Below, in pieces: positions 46,718 to 60,271 of a DNA stretch of 64,000 nucleotides. The number at the start of each line of letters is the position of its first letter. The stretch's first letter is position 1. Under the pieces are notes generated by a model. It did no database searches. It was given only the letters and a program-made list of their open reading frames with translations, and had not been told where the DNA came from. Origin of the DNA: Macrotrachela quadricornifera (taxonomy: Eukaryota > Rotifera > Eurotatoria > Philodinida > Philodinidae); the NCBI GenBank assembly GCA_022393335.1, contig JAJEKB010021159.1:603262-667261 (forward strand), in the 5' to 3' direction. The position numbers were made by a program, and so were the translations under genes.

Positions 46718-47107
46718 CGTGATATAATTTTGACTGAATATGTCTTTCCCTTCTTAAAAAATGAAGAAAATATCATTGATCCTGAGGAAATTATTTTGAT
46801 CCATGACAAAGCACCATGTATGCGAGTATATTCTATCCAACATTTGCTTCAAGACAATGATATTAAATTTTGGGGTAATGATATTTGGCGTCGAAATTCA
46901 CCTGATCTCAATGTGGCAGAACATATTGGAACAATTATCACAGATGAAGTCGAGAAAAAAATGTTATCAGAAACACTCTAGATGCACCTTTCAGATGTTT
47001 TGACAAACATGGAAACCGACACTGATCTATTCGAAACTCTTCTATGTTCGTACCCATTTCGATTACGTGCAGTAAAGAATACTAACGGTCGTCATACTGA
47101 CTATTGA
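46718..47107 (+). pseudogene. Tc1/mariner transposase C-terminal fragment
   Basis: The frame reads TEYVFPFLKNEENIIDPEEI, ILIHDKAPCMRVYSIQHLL and WRRNSPDLNVAEHIGTII, then DEVEKKMLSETL. A TAG follows (46979-46981), and the same frame resumes MHLSDVLTNMETDTDLFETL to NTNGRHTDY. The second Asp (HDKAP) and the Glu (VAEH) of the DDE triad are present, with 37 residues between them. The N-terminal half, including the first Asp, is absent. In-frame stop plus truncation make it dead. It sits directly after the CAGGGCAG-ended segment. Confidence 0.8.
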
Positions 47108-47727
47108 TTGTATGAATTCAGCAATGAAGAATAAAAAATTTTGTATAAAGTTTAGCTCAATTTTGATCTCATAAGTGATATTTCTCAAATCTATCACCAG
47201 TGAATCTTTTTAAATTTAGGCATTTTGATAAACGAAAGTTTCCATAACCCTTATTTTTTACTATCAGTAACCCCATTTTTCTCAGACTTTCTTTTGGTAT
47301 AAAATTCTTTATATGTCTTATTAAAAATAGTAGCGATACCCCCCTGGCAAAATATTTTTTCGAACTCTGTAGTTGAGCAAAAATGTTTCATTATTATTTA
47401 TGGGTCACAACGACATAATTCGATATATGTAAGAATGAAAGCAATTTTTCTTAGATGGAAATTATAATGCTATTAGACCTCGAAAGTTTTTTTTCTATTC
47501 TTCTTCTATAACCTCTAGTCATCTTTTTTTATACCATAAAATTAATCATAAATGCATTAATTGATGCTTATTCATCGCATTTTTTCTGTTTGATAACCAT
47601 AACGACGAGAGAAAGAAAGAAGGAGAAAGTAAATATAATTTTACACCTATTACCTATAAAATGATGGCGAAATAGTTTCTTTCGATTCTTTATTCAACGG
47701 TTACATTTTATTCGAATCAATTTACGT

Positions 47728-50700
47728 ATGGCGTCTGCTACCCAAGCATCAATGGATAATGACAACAAAAAACTGAGCGCAAAGCAATTAGCCACTCTGA
47801 TACAAGCAAGTGGAGACAGCAGCGAAAGTTCGCTCCAGAGTGAATACGGTCAGTTACTAGAAATATATTAGGATTCTCCTTAGCTTTTTTATGTTCATTT
47901 AATATAAATACAAGATAACGCGACGCAAACGTCGCTAAACCTTCTACTGAAAAAAGACGAATATAAGAGATATACAATGTTAGGTATTCGTAGATTGAAA
48001 AAAATAGTGTTGACTGGAAGACCGCTCTAATTCTAAAGTGTTTTGGGTATTCGCGTATTTTATCAATACCCTAAAATGTTCGGACAAGAAATTTCGAAGA
48101 TTACTGTGAAACACAGAGCTCTTCTGTTTGTACCCGCCTACAGTATTATAACACACAAAAATCAAGGGCAAATATTGATCAAAGTTATCGTTGACCTTAT
48201 CATATTACCCGGTTCAGTAGAACTAGCTTCCATTTTTGTTCGTTTATCTTGTGTGAAACGTCTTCAGGACCTAATTATTCTTCGTCCTTTTAAACAGTAA
48301 GTGCTACAACTGAAGCGAAACAATGCCTAACTCCAAGAACTAAGAAGATTATGCACAGTTGTGAAAAAAACTCACGAACTTTATCATTAACGAATTCAAC
48401 CGAATTATGTTACTTGTTTTGTAGTACTAATAACCTTTTTTAAGATTAGAATTTCTTTTAAACATTCTATCGTTAGTTTCGAAAAACCTAACTCTATTAA
48501 TTAAACTGGAAAGATAATATCTTGATTTTCTTGTGCTTCCAAGTATTGCCGTCTTGGTCTTGTACTGTACTATTTCTATTGACTAGGGTGCACTTTCCAA
48601 ACAATTTATGAATGACAAAACTAGAACTATGAAATCAGTAAAGAAAACCTTTACTATTCAATAAAATGAAGGATGTAAATGAAAGTTCACACTCTTAAAA
48701 TGAAGTTTAAGCATTGATTTATAAAATAGTTTTGAAAACATTTTCACATCTTTCCCCTCGAAGTTGAATATGTTATACATTTTATATTGCCAATTCCAGG
48801 CATACGTCATGTCATGTCAAGCAAATATTGCCACCTTCTGCATTAGTCTTGCAAATATTTTCCTACAGAAAACTTCCTCTAACCATATTCGTGTTGGCTG
48901 TAGATACCACGTCGGTCTCTCCGTTTTTCTTTTCCATAACACTTACATATACTACATTAAAACTTAACGGCGCTTCAAAACTTGTGATGATAATGACCTA
49001 ACGCAGGAATACTACAGCTTACGAAGTTAATACAGTACTTAATCAGGCATCATTTGCGCCTCACTACACTTTGACATATATCTCGACGAATGAAAGCATT
49101 GTTATTCTTCGCCTTTTCTGATCCGATCCTTACCTATTGTTATACACTATTTTCTCCTGCTCTAAGCAGCGTCATCCGTCACTAAAAGTAAGAAGGCATG
49201 TTCCCTAATCAGAAATTCCTTCTCTCTCATTACAGTGCACATTCTAAAATCATAAACCGATTCATGTCTCGCCGTACCAATAAAAAAAAGTTCATTGGCT
49301 GAAATCCAAATGCAGGGACTTATGCTTGCGCATTATTACTTCTTTTGAGACCATTGAATTTCAGCAAGAAGATGCTACATTGATATTTTAACCAAATTTG
49401 AGCTATATATGAGTTCTTATAGTACCCTGAAGCCGTCCACCACAGTATGTGATGGATATTTAATTAGTTAAACAGGAATTAACTAATTAAATAATTAATC
49501 AAGATGTCGGTAACGGTCTGTGGGGGCAAGGAGGAGTGAGCCCAAATTTTTACCTTTATACTTCAACACTCCTTTTGGATTGTGTTTCACAAAAATATAT
49601 GATTAGGTGAGCTGCCGGACTTAGAAATAAAGTTGTTATTCAGATTATATATAATTTCTTTCTTTCCAAAGTGATCGAACGAGCATTTGATTGTTGAAGC
49701 TACTTGCCTCATAACCGCTTTTCTAGCAGCGAGGTCAAAAATACATGGCCTCACAACTTCTATGTATGTACCCATACCCGGTCATACAAGATTTTGGAAA
49801 AACGCGTGTAAATGCCCAAAAATCAGGATTATTTAGCGTTTTACGACGTGTTTTTGAAAGTAAGCATGTAAACGCGAATAACTCTATTTTTCAAAGTGCG
49901 AAAATAGGTACAACTTTTGTTGACATTATATCTGGTCTCATAAACGTTCGAAATAGTTACTTTAATGACGTTTTAACAGTTGAAAATATCAAGTTTTAGA
50001 ATTTTTTCTGGTAAAAATTCTATTGATGTGAACACGTACATAAATTGAACATTTCTAGTGATTAAATGTATATTGAATATTTTTATTTTTTTTTAAGAAT
50101 TACAGCGTGATAACGCTGAAGACATGTGATTTTAAGCGTTTTTAACGCAAAAACTCTTACTCCAATTCTCTCACAACATTTTATAGTATTTCCACGCCTT
50201 TGAAATCGCGCCACAAATTTTTGAACGCATGAACACCTATCATTTTAATAGATTCTTTGCATTTAAACGCGTATGATCAAACACGCTTTGTTAACAGTAA
50301 AAGTTCATAACTTTCATCGTTATAATGCACACATTTTTCTATCATTCCTCTATTTTTAATCATTTAAACAACCTAAATGCTAAACTCTTCGACGGCTTTA
50401 CGCTGTATTTTTAACTACACTTTAAAACTTTTCATTTTCATATTACATTTATTGCTATCTTCTTGTCGTTTCATTTCTTTTCATTTGTATGATTCTTTTA
50501 TTCCGTTTTTATTCGGTGTGTGCTGCATTTCGCGTTTCTACTTTTCACTTTGTGGAATGTCTTTTTAAAAGTGTTGTATTGTCATTATGATCAACAGATC
50601 GATAGACAGGTACATAGACGGTTTTATAGTTAGTTAAATATATAGCCAAATCGACAGATAGATAGGTGGATTAATATATAGCTATATTGATAGATATACC

Positions 50701-53161
50701 CAAATAGTGTGAGAAATAAAAATATCGAAAATAAGAATGTCGAAAACAAAAATATTGTTACCTGCTCGTATACTCATTTTCATATATTTCATTTGGGAAC
50801 ATTTTTGTACTTTCATACTGATACATTCACCATTGCTACCAATTTGTTTTCAACATCTTACCTTTCGATAAAATTCAGATTTTCCAATTAAATACTTAGA
50901 TAAGTGCATAGTGAAATGGATAGACAGAGAGATAGTTAATTTCCATCGCAGCACTGAGAGGTAGCAGGCATTTTTTGAATAACTGTAAAACAACAAGAAC
51001 TAAATAGTTCGAGCTTTTTACATTGTATACAATCAAAAATGAATTAGAGTAGACTAATAGTGACACATTAACCTTAGTTTAAAGGTTAAAGCAACATATT
51101 TTGATACTTAAAGTTTAAAAAAACAACCAAAATTAGAATAGTAATGCCGCTGAATAAGGAAAATTTTATAGACTTAAGATTGTCTTTATGCAAAAGGTGT
51201 CTACGGAATTCAAATAAGGAGAAAAACTAAGCAGATAGACATAAATTAAAGCAATAGATTAAGGTTCAAGAGTAAGGATTCAGACAAGTGAATGGATTGT
51301 GAACTTACATAAATTTAAGATAGTAAATTAAAGAATAGTTTAATAGGCTAGGTTAAGCGGAGAGGCTAAGGGATTAAGTTGAGAGAATGTACATAGATTT
51401 AGGAAGATAGAATAAGGAGTGGATTAGAAAATAGATAAAGGGGTTAGGTTAAAAGACTTGATTAAGGGTTAGGTAAAGGGGTTTCATTAAGGAATTCAAA
51501 TAAGAGATAGGTTAGGAGATTGTATTAAGGGGTAGGTTAATGGGTAAGTTAAGGAGCTAGCTTATGGAAATAGATCAAGGTACAGGAATGCAAAATTCAT
51601 GAGAAAATCGTTGTAAAAAGGCTTTCGTTAAACAAGAAAGATTTGAGCATTTTTGGGTGTCAATCTGGATTCCCAGTTGTCAGCTCGAGACGTCTTTGAA
51701 AACAAGACAAATACACATTTCAAATGATGTAATACATAAACTATATAAAACTCAGGGCTCGATGAAAGTTGGCGTTACGTTGACAATCACGGTTCCCCAA
51801 TTGTCAACCGCAAACGTTCACGAAACATCGACAACTATGCAATCAGTTTGTTTACTAGTTTACTCAAAAAAAAATATATGGCGTTTTTCTTGTTAAATGT
51901 CGCTCGTCGCTAAATATTTTTCGTTTTCATGTTGGTTTTTTGGGTGCTTTTGGGTCACAATCGAGAACCGTAATTAGCACCCTCAACGATCATAATTTTT
52001 ATAGTGTTTAAACGCGTTTTTTGAATTTTTTTATCTGACTGGGCATCGCGACCGATGTATATGAGTAATATGAAGATGCCCTAGTTACTTTCTATGTATT
52101 ATAACTCAATAAAAATTAATATAGAAATTAAATTCTTTTCTTTTAGAGGTACTTTGGGAAAACTTTCCAAAAGGTTATCTGACAGAAGAAGAGTTTGTTG
52201 CAAAGTTTCATGAATCAGAAATATTTAATAAAGATACCGATTTTAGTCCAGCAAAATGTTTATTCAACTTGATCGATCAAAACAAATCAGGTATGTTATG
52301 TGCTTTCTCATATCTTTATATTGATATAAATTAGTAACACTGGTGTTGTAAGAAGAAACTAGTAGAAAGACTTTAGCATTCTACAATCGACAAAAATTCT
52401 TTCCGAGAGATCTTTCTATAATATTAACTACTTCTTCAAATGCTCAGTTTCATCACAAGCAACAAGATGTGTACTAAATATATCACTATTTATACCAAGT
52501 TCATTTGTCTTTGTGGTAAATATTTGTTTTTCTCGTCAGTTTATCGCATCAAAAGTCCGTATAGTTTTCGAACGAAGAAGAGATTCTTTTATGATAACAT
52601 TGTATCCTAATTTTGAAAAAATCAAAACTAATTTTCGTATTATGTTCTTTAGAATTCTCATTGGAGCCTGTAAAAAGTGTTCATTTCATGTTATTTTGCT
52701 GTATAACCGAATACTTTTTTTTTTCACCGTAAAACAAAATTATATTGATTCTATAGGTATTATTTTTATTTGAATATTTAGGCACGGTAGATCTGTTCGA
52801 GTATTTGTTGGGATTCATACTAATAAGCAAGCAAGATCCTAACATGATATTGAGTTATCTCTTCAAAATATTTGATACCGATAAAGATGGTCTTCTTACG
52901 CAGGCTGAAGTCGTCGATGTATTGAATACATTCTTTTCCTTAATCACTCGCAACAATAATGATGATACTCAAGAGAAACCGAAATATAGCTTACAAGAAA
53001 TTAAAAATGATGTAAGCAATGCTTTTGGTAACAAAACGAAAATAACCCAAAAAGAATTATTTGAACTCCTCGAGAAAAGCTCCATAATTCAAGATTTTTG
53101 TATGCGTTTACAAACTGGAACGATGATGAGCATGATAGTTGGTGATTGTTGCCTTCAATGA
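47728..53161 (+). CDS. EF-hand calcium sensor of the neuronal-calcium-sensor/recoverin group
   Basis: Three exons: 47728-47848, 52147-52290 and 52782-53161, all in matching phase, giving 214 aa from ATG 47728 to TGA 53159-53161. Exon 1 is a polar leader (MASATQASMDNDNKK...LQSEY). Exon 2 gives EVLWENFPKGYLTEEEFVAK, the NCS-type first EF region (PKGYLTEEEF). EF2 spans the exon 2/3 junction as DQNKSGTVDLFE and EF3 is DTDKDGLLTQAE; both are canonical 12-residue loops. EF4 (FGNKTKITQKEL) has lost ligands. Length and EF pattern fit NCS, KChIP or GCAP relatives. Glycine at position 2 is missing, so there is no N-myristoylation, unlike most NCS proteins. Intron 1 is 4298 bp, unusually long here, and holds a transposon. 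Intron 2 is 491 bp. An internal alternative first exon cannot be excluded. Confidence 0.75.
49772..52056. mobile_element. ~2.3-kb TIR element in intron 1
   Basis: The left end acccatacccggtcatacaa then ...ggaaaaacgcgtgtaaa faces the right end ttaaacgcgttttttgaatt and ttatctgactgggcatcg. Common inverted core: CCC(G/A)GTCA.A.A..ATT..(A)AAACGCGT.TAAA. AACGCG motifs recur inside the left part. No transposase was found. Confidence 0.5.
51330..51560 (+). repeat. Degenerate GGTTA/GGGTTAGG-rich stretch
   Basis: Imperfect purine-rich repeats such as aaggggttaggttaa, aagggttaggtaaagggg and taaggggtaggttaatggg. No fixed period. Resembles decayed telomere-type sequence or a purine microsatellite. Confidence 0.45.
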
Positions 53162-53887
53162 TGGCATTGATCGGATATTATTTACTTTCTTTAAAATATT
53201 TTTTCAAATAATATATTATATAATCACTCTTTCTAGGTGTCTAGTGTCCTCAACCTCTTAGATGTCTCCAACTTGTTTAAAATACCTTTATAAATCTATC
53301 ATAAAAGTATTATAAATCATACTAATGTCCATTTCAAAAATACAGAAAAAGGCGCGTGAGCATTTTTTGAATAACTTTCAATAGAAACCAGATAGAGTGG
53401 TCCAATTTTCACCATTAGCAAGCAGCTTATCTAGCGCATTGATTCAAGTAAAATTCTTGAGACTTATTTCATAAATCAGTATTAATTTATGGTTATCTTG
53501 GAGAATTTGGCTACTTTCCTATGAAGATAAAACGAATCTTTAACTTGAAAGAGTGAACTAGAATCACAAAGTGGCAGACTACAAATCTACGAGTTATCAA
53601 TCAAATACAAACGACATTTGACTAGGTTTTTTGTCAAATTATTATTAACCCTATTACTCCCAAGCTGGGTCACTTTTAACCCACTCTTCGGACTTCTTTC
53701 TCGAAAAACGAATTTCGCACCAAGTCAAGTGAAACAAGCTGATATTTTCAGAATATGTTACAACAGTGACGAAGGGGACTATGATAAAGTTTTCACTTCT
53801 ATATTGTGACGTTTAAAGGATATACTAACGGAACAATGGTCAAAAATAGCTCATTTGGCAACCCACATTTCTCTTTTGATACTTGTA
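53162..53887. other. Intergenic with a possible piggyBac end
   Basis: TTAACCCTATTACTCCCAAG followed by ctgggtcac at about 53645 looks like a piggyBac-type terminus next to TTAA. No partner end was found. Confidence 0.3.
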
Positions 53888-54805
53888 CAGTCTACGAAGA
53901 AAATTCTGGGACACTCAAGAATGGCTCCCCAAAATCTTATATTGTTATTCAACTTAAGGGACCCTGTCGGATAAGGTAACATATTTAGAATTGACAAATC
54001 TAATATACCGCTTTGTAGAGAATTTCAAGGCGCATTGAATGGTATATAATAAGTCTATTCTTTAAAAAATCTAGGCAGAGTTATAATTAATTTATTACTA
54101 GAGAAAATTTTGGAAAACCATTCTTGAGTATTTCAGAATTTTTTGCCCCACCTGTATTTTTTTCTTTTAGAAGATTGTCTTTCGGAAACAGTGGACAACA
54201 ATCTACAAATGCTGCACGATATTCTGTAGAATTTTCGGTCCGATTTTTTGTAACTTTCCTGAGTTTCGACTAAGAGAATTATACCACTGAAGACTGACCG
54301 TAACGGTAATATGAGCATAGTTTTTGAACAGCTCAATGAACCTTCATCAAATTTTTAGTCTAAATGGGTACATACAAGGGCTACATAACGATTTGTTTTC
54401 CAGCCCATAGTGATCTTTTGTTCTCGAGTTGTATGGCTCACAATAGTATGAGCTGCTGCTCATCATAACTCCTCTTCAACTCAATCTATAAAGGTCGGGT
54501 TGATGTCGCTAATCTACATATCTCATGTAGTATATGTACACAAATATTCACCATCACATCTCTTATATCGATTAAAATATGAGGCGCATACTTTCGACCA
54601 GCGGCTATGTTCTAGAGCTTTTTTCTGCTGGACAATTTTTATTCTGTCTCTTTTTACATTAAAAACAAAAGTTTTGTGTTTGCATGTTATAATATGAAAG
54701 CTTAACCAATAACCCTATTCATCGCACGTGTAAAATTTAAATTGAATGACATATTGAAATTTGGGAAGCCATTCTTGAGTGTCCCAGAACTTTTTTCGTG
54801 GACTG
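53888..54805. mobile_element. Tc1-like non-autonomous element, copy C (918 bp)
   Basis: Perfect TA flanks (53886-53887, 54806-54807). TIRs CAGTC(T/C)ACGAA.AAA.TTCTGGGACAC then TCAAGAATGG. The right internal region (catgttataatatgaaagct) is shared with copies at 12570 and 14296. No transposase ORF. Confidence 0.8.
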
Positions 54806-54809
54806 TATA

Positions 54810-57800
54810 AGTCATTCTTTGTATAATATTTGGCGAGGAAATCGTCGTAGGGTTAAAGATAATATCCCTGAGAATCGTCTTAATTTTATTGAACATGACA
54901 ATAAATCAGATAAAGAAAACATAGTTGAGCTTTCTTTATCGAACTCTGAGAATAAGCCGCCCTCATCTGATGCGTCTCTTCCACATCGAGAGACTTGTTC
55001 GACAGTTCAACATCAGTCGAATCTACCAAATATAACTGAAGCACCATTCATCATGACTTGTAAAGAATGAAAAGATATTTATAATCATTCTAAACGTAAA
55101 ATGAACTTTGAGTAGACGAATGTACTTGATCAGAAAGTACGCTCATGTAATTTTGAGTGTACCTTAAAGTTCTCATTGGCACAAGATCTGTGTCGAAAAT
55201 TCACGTAAAAAGAACTCTTTTCTTGTTCAGTAGCTATATGTAGAAGACGCTTATGCCCGTGAACATTTGAAATTTTTATTAAAAATGTGCCTATCGGGAC
55301 AGAAAGTATTGTTGTTCGCGTACGAGCTATTGGAGACGAGACTCATGATGAAGATGACGAAGCAGTAGCACAACATTTAACTAGAAAAACTAGACTTGAA
55401 GTAGGAAAGACAGTCAATGCCATCAACTGCTTAAAAGTTTTCCAACAAAAGGTTGAAAATGCTGATGAAGAAATGTTATCCGCCCGTAACTTCACCGGTT
55501 ATGAAACTGGGAAAGTCATAAAACATGCAGCAGCGAATTACCAGAAAACTTATCAACTTGATGAAGATATTTTCCAAGAATGTCGAGTTAGACAACAATT
55601 ACTTGAAGCTCTCGGTATAACTTTCGCCAAAATAAAAGGTTATGTACAAGTTATGGGTGAGAAGTCATTTCGTCTCCATCTCACATGTACATGCCAATAC
55701 AACTGGATCGATAGTAAAAAGTCTAGTACATCAAAAGACAACTCTATTGTATGCAGCTGTTTTTAAAGATGGAAACGATCCAACTAACGTCTTTCCATTG
55801 GAACACGTTATTCTTGCTGATCAAACTGCAACTAGCATAAGCTACTTTTAGGTGGCATTCGACAACATATTGTTAATTTTAAGAAAAAAGTTATTCGACC
55901 TGCTTTTTTTTTCACAATTTTTTCTCCTGCTATATTTAATGCTATCTAGCAGGCATTTAACTATGAAGGTATTCGTAGTCATTTAAAATATTGTTGGAAT
56001 GTTGTTTTACGAAAATAGGATGCATAAGAACTTCGTTCTAAATCATTTTTGCGCTTTTGTTGTTCTCATATGATGAACGCCTTTCCTAGGTGCTTGTCAG
56101 CTGCGAATGTAGCCAAAGAGATAAGAAAAAAGGTCATGCATATATTTGCCTTGTTTGTCAACTGTGGTGAATTGGAAATGCCATTTAAATTTCCACATGA
56201 TGATGAAACTGTATTTGACAAGATTGCGTCGTGTGAGACAGAAGTAGACGAGAAATCAGTTGATCCTTTAGATGAAGCTAATGAGAATGTGCACGACAGT
56301 AATGCCATTAGTCATCAATTATCATTCAATATCGGAGCCATTCGTTGATTCCCTTAGCTGTTCGAGCTGTTGTGGATTAAAAAAAAACGTATGAAATTGT
56401 TACGAATCCATTTTTTTCTCATCAAATTATTTTGGTGTTTTATAAGTGGTTTGTTTATTTATCTTTATGGACATGTTTGCTGACCGAATTCGAGGAACGT
56501 TATTCGAGTGATCGTACACTACTTGATATTTGTACACATGAAGAAGGACTTTTATTAAATGCTCAAGTAAAGTCCTATTTTGGTATCCTAAAAGAGTCTA
56601 CTTTTGAAAGAAAAACAAATCTACGACCAGCAGAGGTGATCGTATCACTTCAACGAAATGTTCAGATTCAACTGAAAGCAGATAAATTTGTAGTTTCTCA
56701 AAATATAAAAAATCGAAAAGGAAAACCTAAAAATATGAATGTAGTGGAGCCGTGGACAAAGAAGAAGGGTCAAAAGAAAAATCGAAATACGTATTTAAGT
56801 CCAAACAATAGAAATAAGATAAAACGACTACAGTCCAAGCCGACTTCGCCTGAAAAACCATCATCCATTTGTACCGATGTGAATAAGAAAACCAGCAATA
56901 TATTACAAGATATATCCAATTCAGGCTTATTGCACGATTCATGTACTTTTACATCTCCACAGGGTGTGAAACCATTCTGTCAGACAAAGTTTTTGAATAA
57001 TCTGATCTCTTTCAGAAATATAGAGATGATTCACACAGCAAATGTACCAAAATCTCCAATTAATATTTTTTTAACTTTAGAAGTTGAGAATATGTGTAAT
57101 TCTTTTTCAGCTGCGAAACAAGTATTAAATGCTCCTCAAAATGAAGATACTCAAAAAGAAAACATTGAAATAATTCATCAAGATAAAAAAAATCAAAACA
57201 AAAATGGTACTTATCCAGAAGAGTTTTCCCTTTTATAAATATGTGCATCCACTATTTTTTAGTAAAAACACGAAAAAGTGTTACGTATTTTGCAAGTTTC
57301 CTTACCTAAAGCGGTTGAAACACCTGATTCATCACCAGTGCGTCGAGTTCGTCAAATTGTAATGATTCAACAATGTCCACTGCTTTAGCCAGCGTTTGGA
57401 ATCAAAAATTAAATTTTCGAAGGGTTCAATATTTTTGCTCTTTTAATGTATAAAATATAAATTAGTTCTTTTTAGGCCATAAATATTCCGTAACAAATAT
57501 CTGTAATATTGATGCTCCTCTCTTTGCAATGTACTTTATATTTTGGACGGAGCCAACAATACAAGATATTATTTTACATTCTGAAAACGAACCATTCGTT
57601 TCACTCCGTAAAACTTTTTCATTAGTTGAATCAGACGATTGGGACGAAACCAGATTGTACTGGCGTACTACTCACGGTCTTCTCAACCATCAACAGTCAA
57701 ATGAGTATAATATATATTGATCTGTTGATGGAAATTTATTACGCTTTATTAAAAATTCTTTTCAACTTTATGAAACCACAAGTATCTGCCCACGAGAGGA

Positions 57801-58310
57801 TTGTCCAACACGTAAACGTACTACCAAAACTGCTGATTTAGCTCTCGAGTAAGTGATGCACGTCATCACGGAAATAATTACAGAATGAGTTAGAAAGATA
57901 ATGTAATTGCTTGGCTTATTTTTGCAAACTTCGTTATAAAAGGTATGCAAGAACAGTCAAGAATGTTCACACAAATTAAAGAAAAAAAGAGTAAGCCTAA
58001 TAACAATTTTTGTTGGTAATATTCAAGCGAATTTGATAGGGATGGTTGGCTATATAATGGAGACGTCATCAATGAGCCATCATATTTTATTCATGGATCT
58101 CCATCATATCTTTTCGTGGATATTGTCCATCCCACTATGAATGATCCAGATACTAAAGGAATAATACAGCTTGATCTTAACTTCCATGATATTCAACGAG
58201 ATATCATTCTGATATTGATTATCTTAAATATAGTTCATCAAGTAAAACAGTTTTTTTTCTCAAAATGCAAAAAGACATTCATTTCTCATTGTGATCTGGG
58301 TGGATAGTAT
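54810..58310 (+). pseudogene. Decayed DDE-type transposase gene (large metazoan DNA transposon)
   Basis: A chain of broken frames can be followed. 55200-55690 reads NVPIGTESIVVRVRAIGDET to ALGITFAKIKGYVQVMGEKS. It shifts frame at about 55670 to VHANTTGSIVKSLVHQKTTL, LYAAVFKDGNDPTNVFPLEH and LADQTATSISYF. Next comes FKKKVIRPAFFF...IFSPAI, then stop codons, SHMMNAFPRCLSAANVAKEI and FALFVNCGELEM. Then 56432-57238 gives YSSDRTLLDICTHEEGLLLN, VKSYFGILKESTF and LRPAEVIVSLQRN, with a basic tail. ATG-like N(T)TG and xFS positions probably mark the former catalytic Asp sites, both altered. Blocks at 54813-55070 and 57500-58310 (CPREDCPTRKRTTKTADLAL) may be other parts of the same element. At least one frameshift and three stops make it inactive. 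The superfamily is not fixed; MULE-like is one possibility. Confidence 0.6.
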
Positions 58311-60271
58311 TTAGAAAAATTATTCAATCACATCTGTGAAATACTTAACAATTTGATTTTTTTCACAAAACAACACCAAATAATATACGAATGCTACTTT
58401 AGAAGCTCACAGAAACAAATCATCAAATGTTTTGTATAGCAGACTACATATAAGTTCTCACAATAACGATTTAACAGAGTCTTTATAATACGACATAAAG
58501 AGAAACACAATTTTTCAACACAACATTTCCAACAAATTATCCACGAATATACTGCAACAGAATGCCTTTAATAACATATTATTCCGATGTTGAAGTTTTC
58601 GAAGAAATGGTTATGAATATGGAAAGTCTAACGATATTATTGTATACAGTCCATCAAATTGTACTTGGATCGAGAATACAAACTTTCCAATACGTTCATC
58701 AACGAATTCCGGCAGATTTTACTATATGAGTTATAAGGATCTTATAGTAAAGTTTCACTATTTTGAGATTTTTAAGGATCTGGATTAGACTATGGAAAAT
58801 TTGCCTATACAATTGGATAGATCTTCTCAAACTACACTTGAATCAAGAAAAGAAACCTTGGAGCAAGTTCCTAGGTGAATCGCCGCTGAAATTATTCGAA
58901 TCGACTGCTAACTTAACTTACGTGTATTTTTTTCTATCTCAAACCCAATTTATATACTATAAACATGCATGCACAGCACTAGATGAGGGCAAGAGCGTAT
59001 CTAAACTGAAAAAATAATCTTTTCGACAATAACTAGAAGTCTATGACAAAATTCATGCTATTCAATTCAGGTCATATTCCATCCAAACATTCGTCAAGCA
59101 AAAATTTCTCATTTGGAATCAAACTAACAACTATGAGCAATTGTTCGTTTTTTTAACTTCAAGGAAACGTAACGAAGAGTTTGTATTTATAGTTGCGGAA
59201 ATACATTATGTTTTACATTTCAATATTGTTTCAATTGTGAAAAGCTTTTTCTCTTTTCTTTTCAGTGTCAATCCTTATTTCATGAGATGCATCAACACTT
59301 CTTGTAAAAACAAAATAGAATTTGCTTTGATCTCTCTTTTTGATTTTTTTTTTCATCTCATAAACTGACGCAAATATTTTAACATTATTCTAGATTACAC
59401 AGAACATAGTGCTTTCTCTAGTCTTCAACATTTATGTTTAGTAGTTATATAAAGTAAAATATCTTCATATTACATTTTTTCTGGCTATTTTCGTACATTC
59501 TTAAGATTTTTAGCTAGCAGTTTTATGCCACAAAATCAAAATATTATCGCAAGACAAACAACGTAGTTTAATTTAAGCTATTGATTAACATAGGGCAGAA
59601 TATCGGGTTCGTAACTGTATCGTATGTTGGTAGATGTAGGAAAGAATATAAGATGTGGTCGCCGCTAATTTTGGTTATCTCTAAGTAGCAACATGTTTTT
59701 TCTCAAACGAAAAAAAATTCATAGTTAATAATAAAGAAAAATATAACTAACAACCGAGACAGGTGACATTACTATTCATTTGAACAAGCTGCTATTCTCA
59801 TCTCTGTTTCGATCAATGTCACATGTGAACATGTAATAAAGGGATTATATGCATCTTAAATGGATATTCTTTAGTTGATGAGCAAGAGAACAAAATGGTA
59901 CATCTGATTGACAATAATGCCTTAAATAAAGCTGAGGATGAGGTTATTTCTTCTTGCTCCATCTTTAAATATGCGTTATAATTTTTTTAGAATCATTTAT
60001 CTCTAGTTCAATTGATCAAATCGAAAAGATATGATCTAAATGAAAATGTTAGTGATCGATGGTGATTCACACTATTCATTAGCGCACACTTCTCAGAATA
60101 AGAAAAGACTAGCTTAACACTGGTTGAAGCCGAATGAAAAACTGTCAGATGGCGCACAGAAACAATAAATCTATTTTGATCAATTTTCAATTTCATCGAA
60201 AAAAAATTGACATTTTTAAAACTTTTATTGAATAATGACAACAAAGAAGGATACTAAACAAAACTGAATGT
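58311..60271. other. Intergenic, nothing recognised
   Basis: AT-rich. A lone acagtccatca end-like motif lies near 58648, but no partner was found. Short ORFs only. It includes the GPCR 3' flank. Confidence 0.4.

Larger units (their letters stand above)
47849..52146 (+). other. Long first intron of the EF-hand gene (4.3 kb)
   Basis: Contains no coding exon I can support. It holds a TIR element (49772-52056), GATA-type microsatellite (50590-50700) and a GGTTA-rich stretch (51330-51560). The donor is tacg|gtcagt and the acceptor cttttag|agg. Confidence 0.6.
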
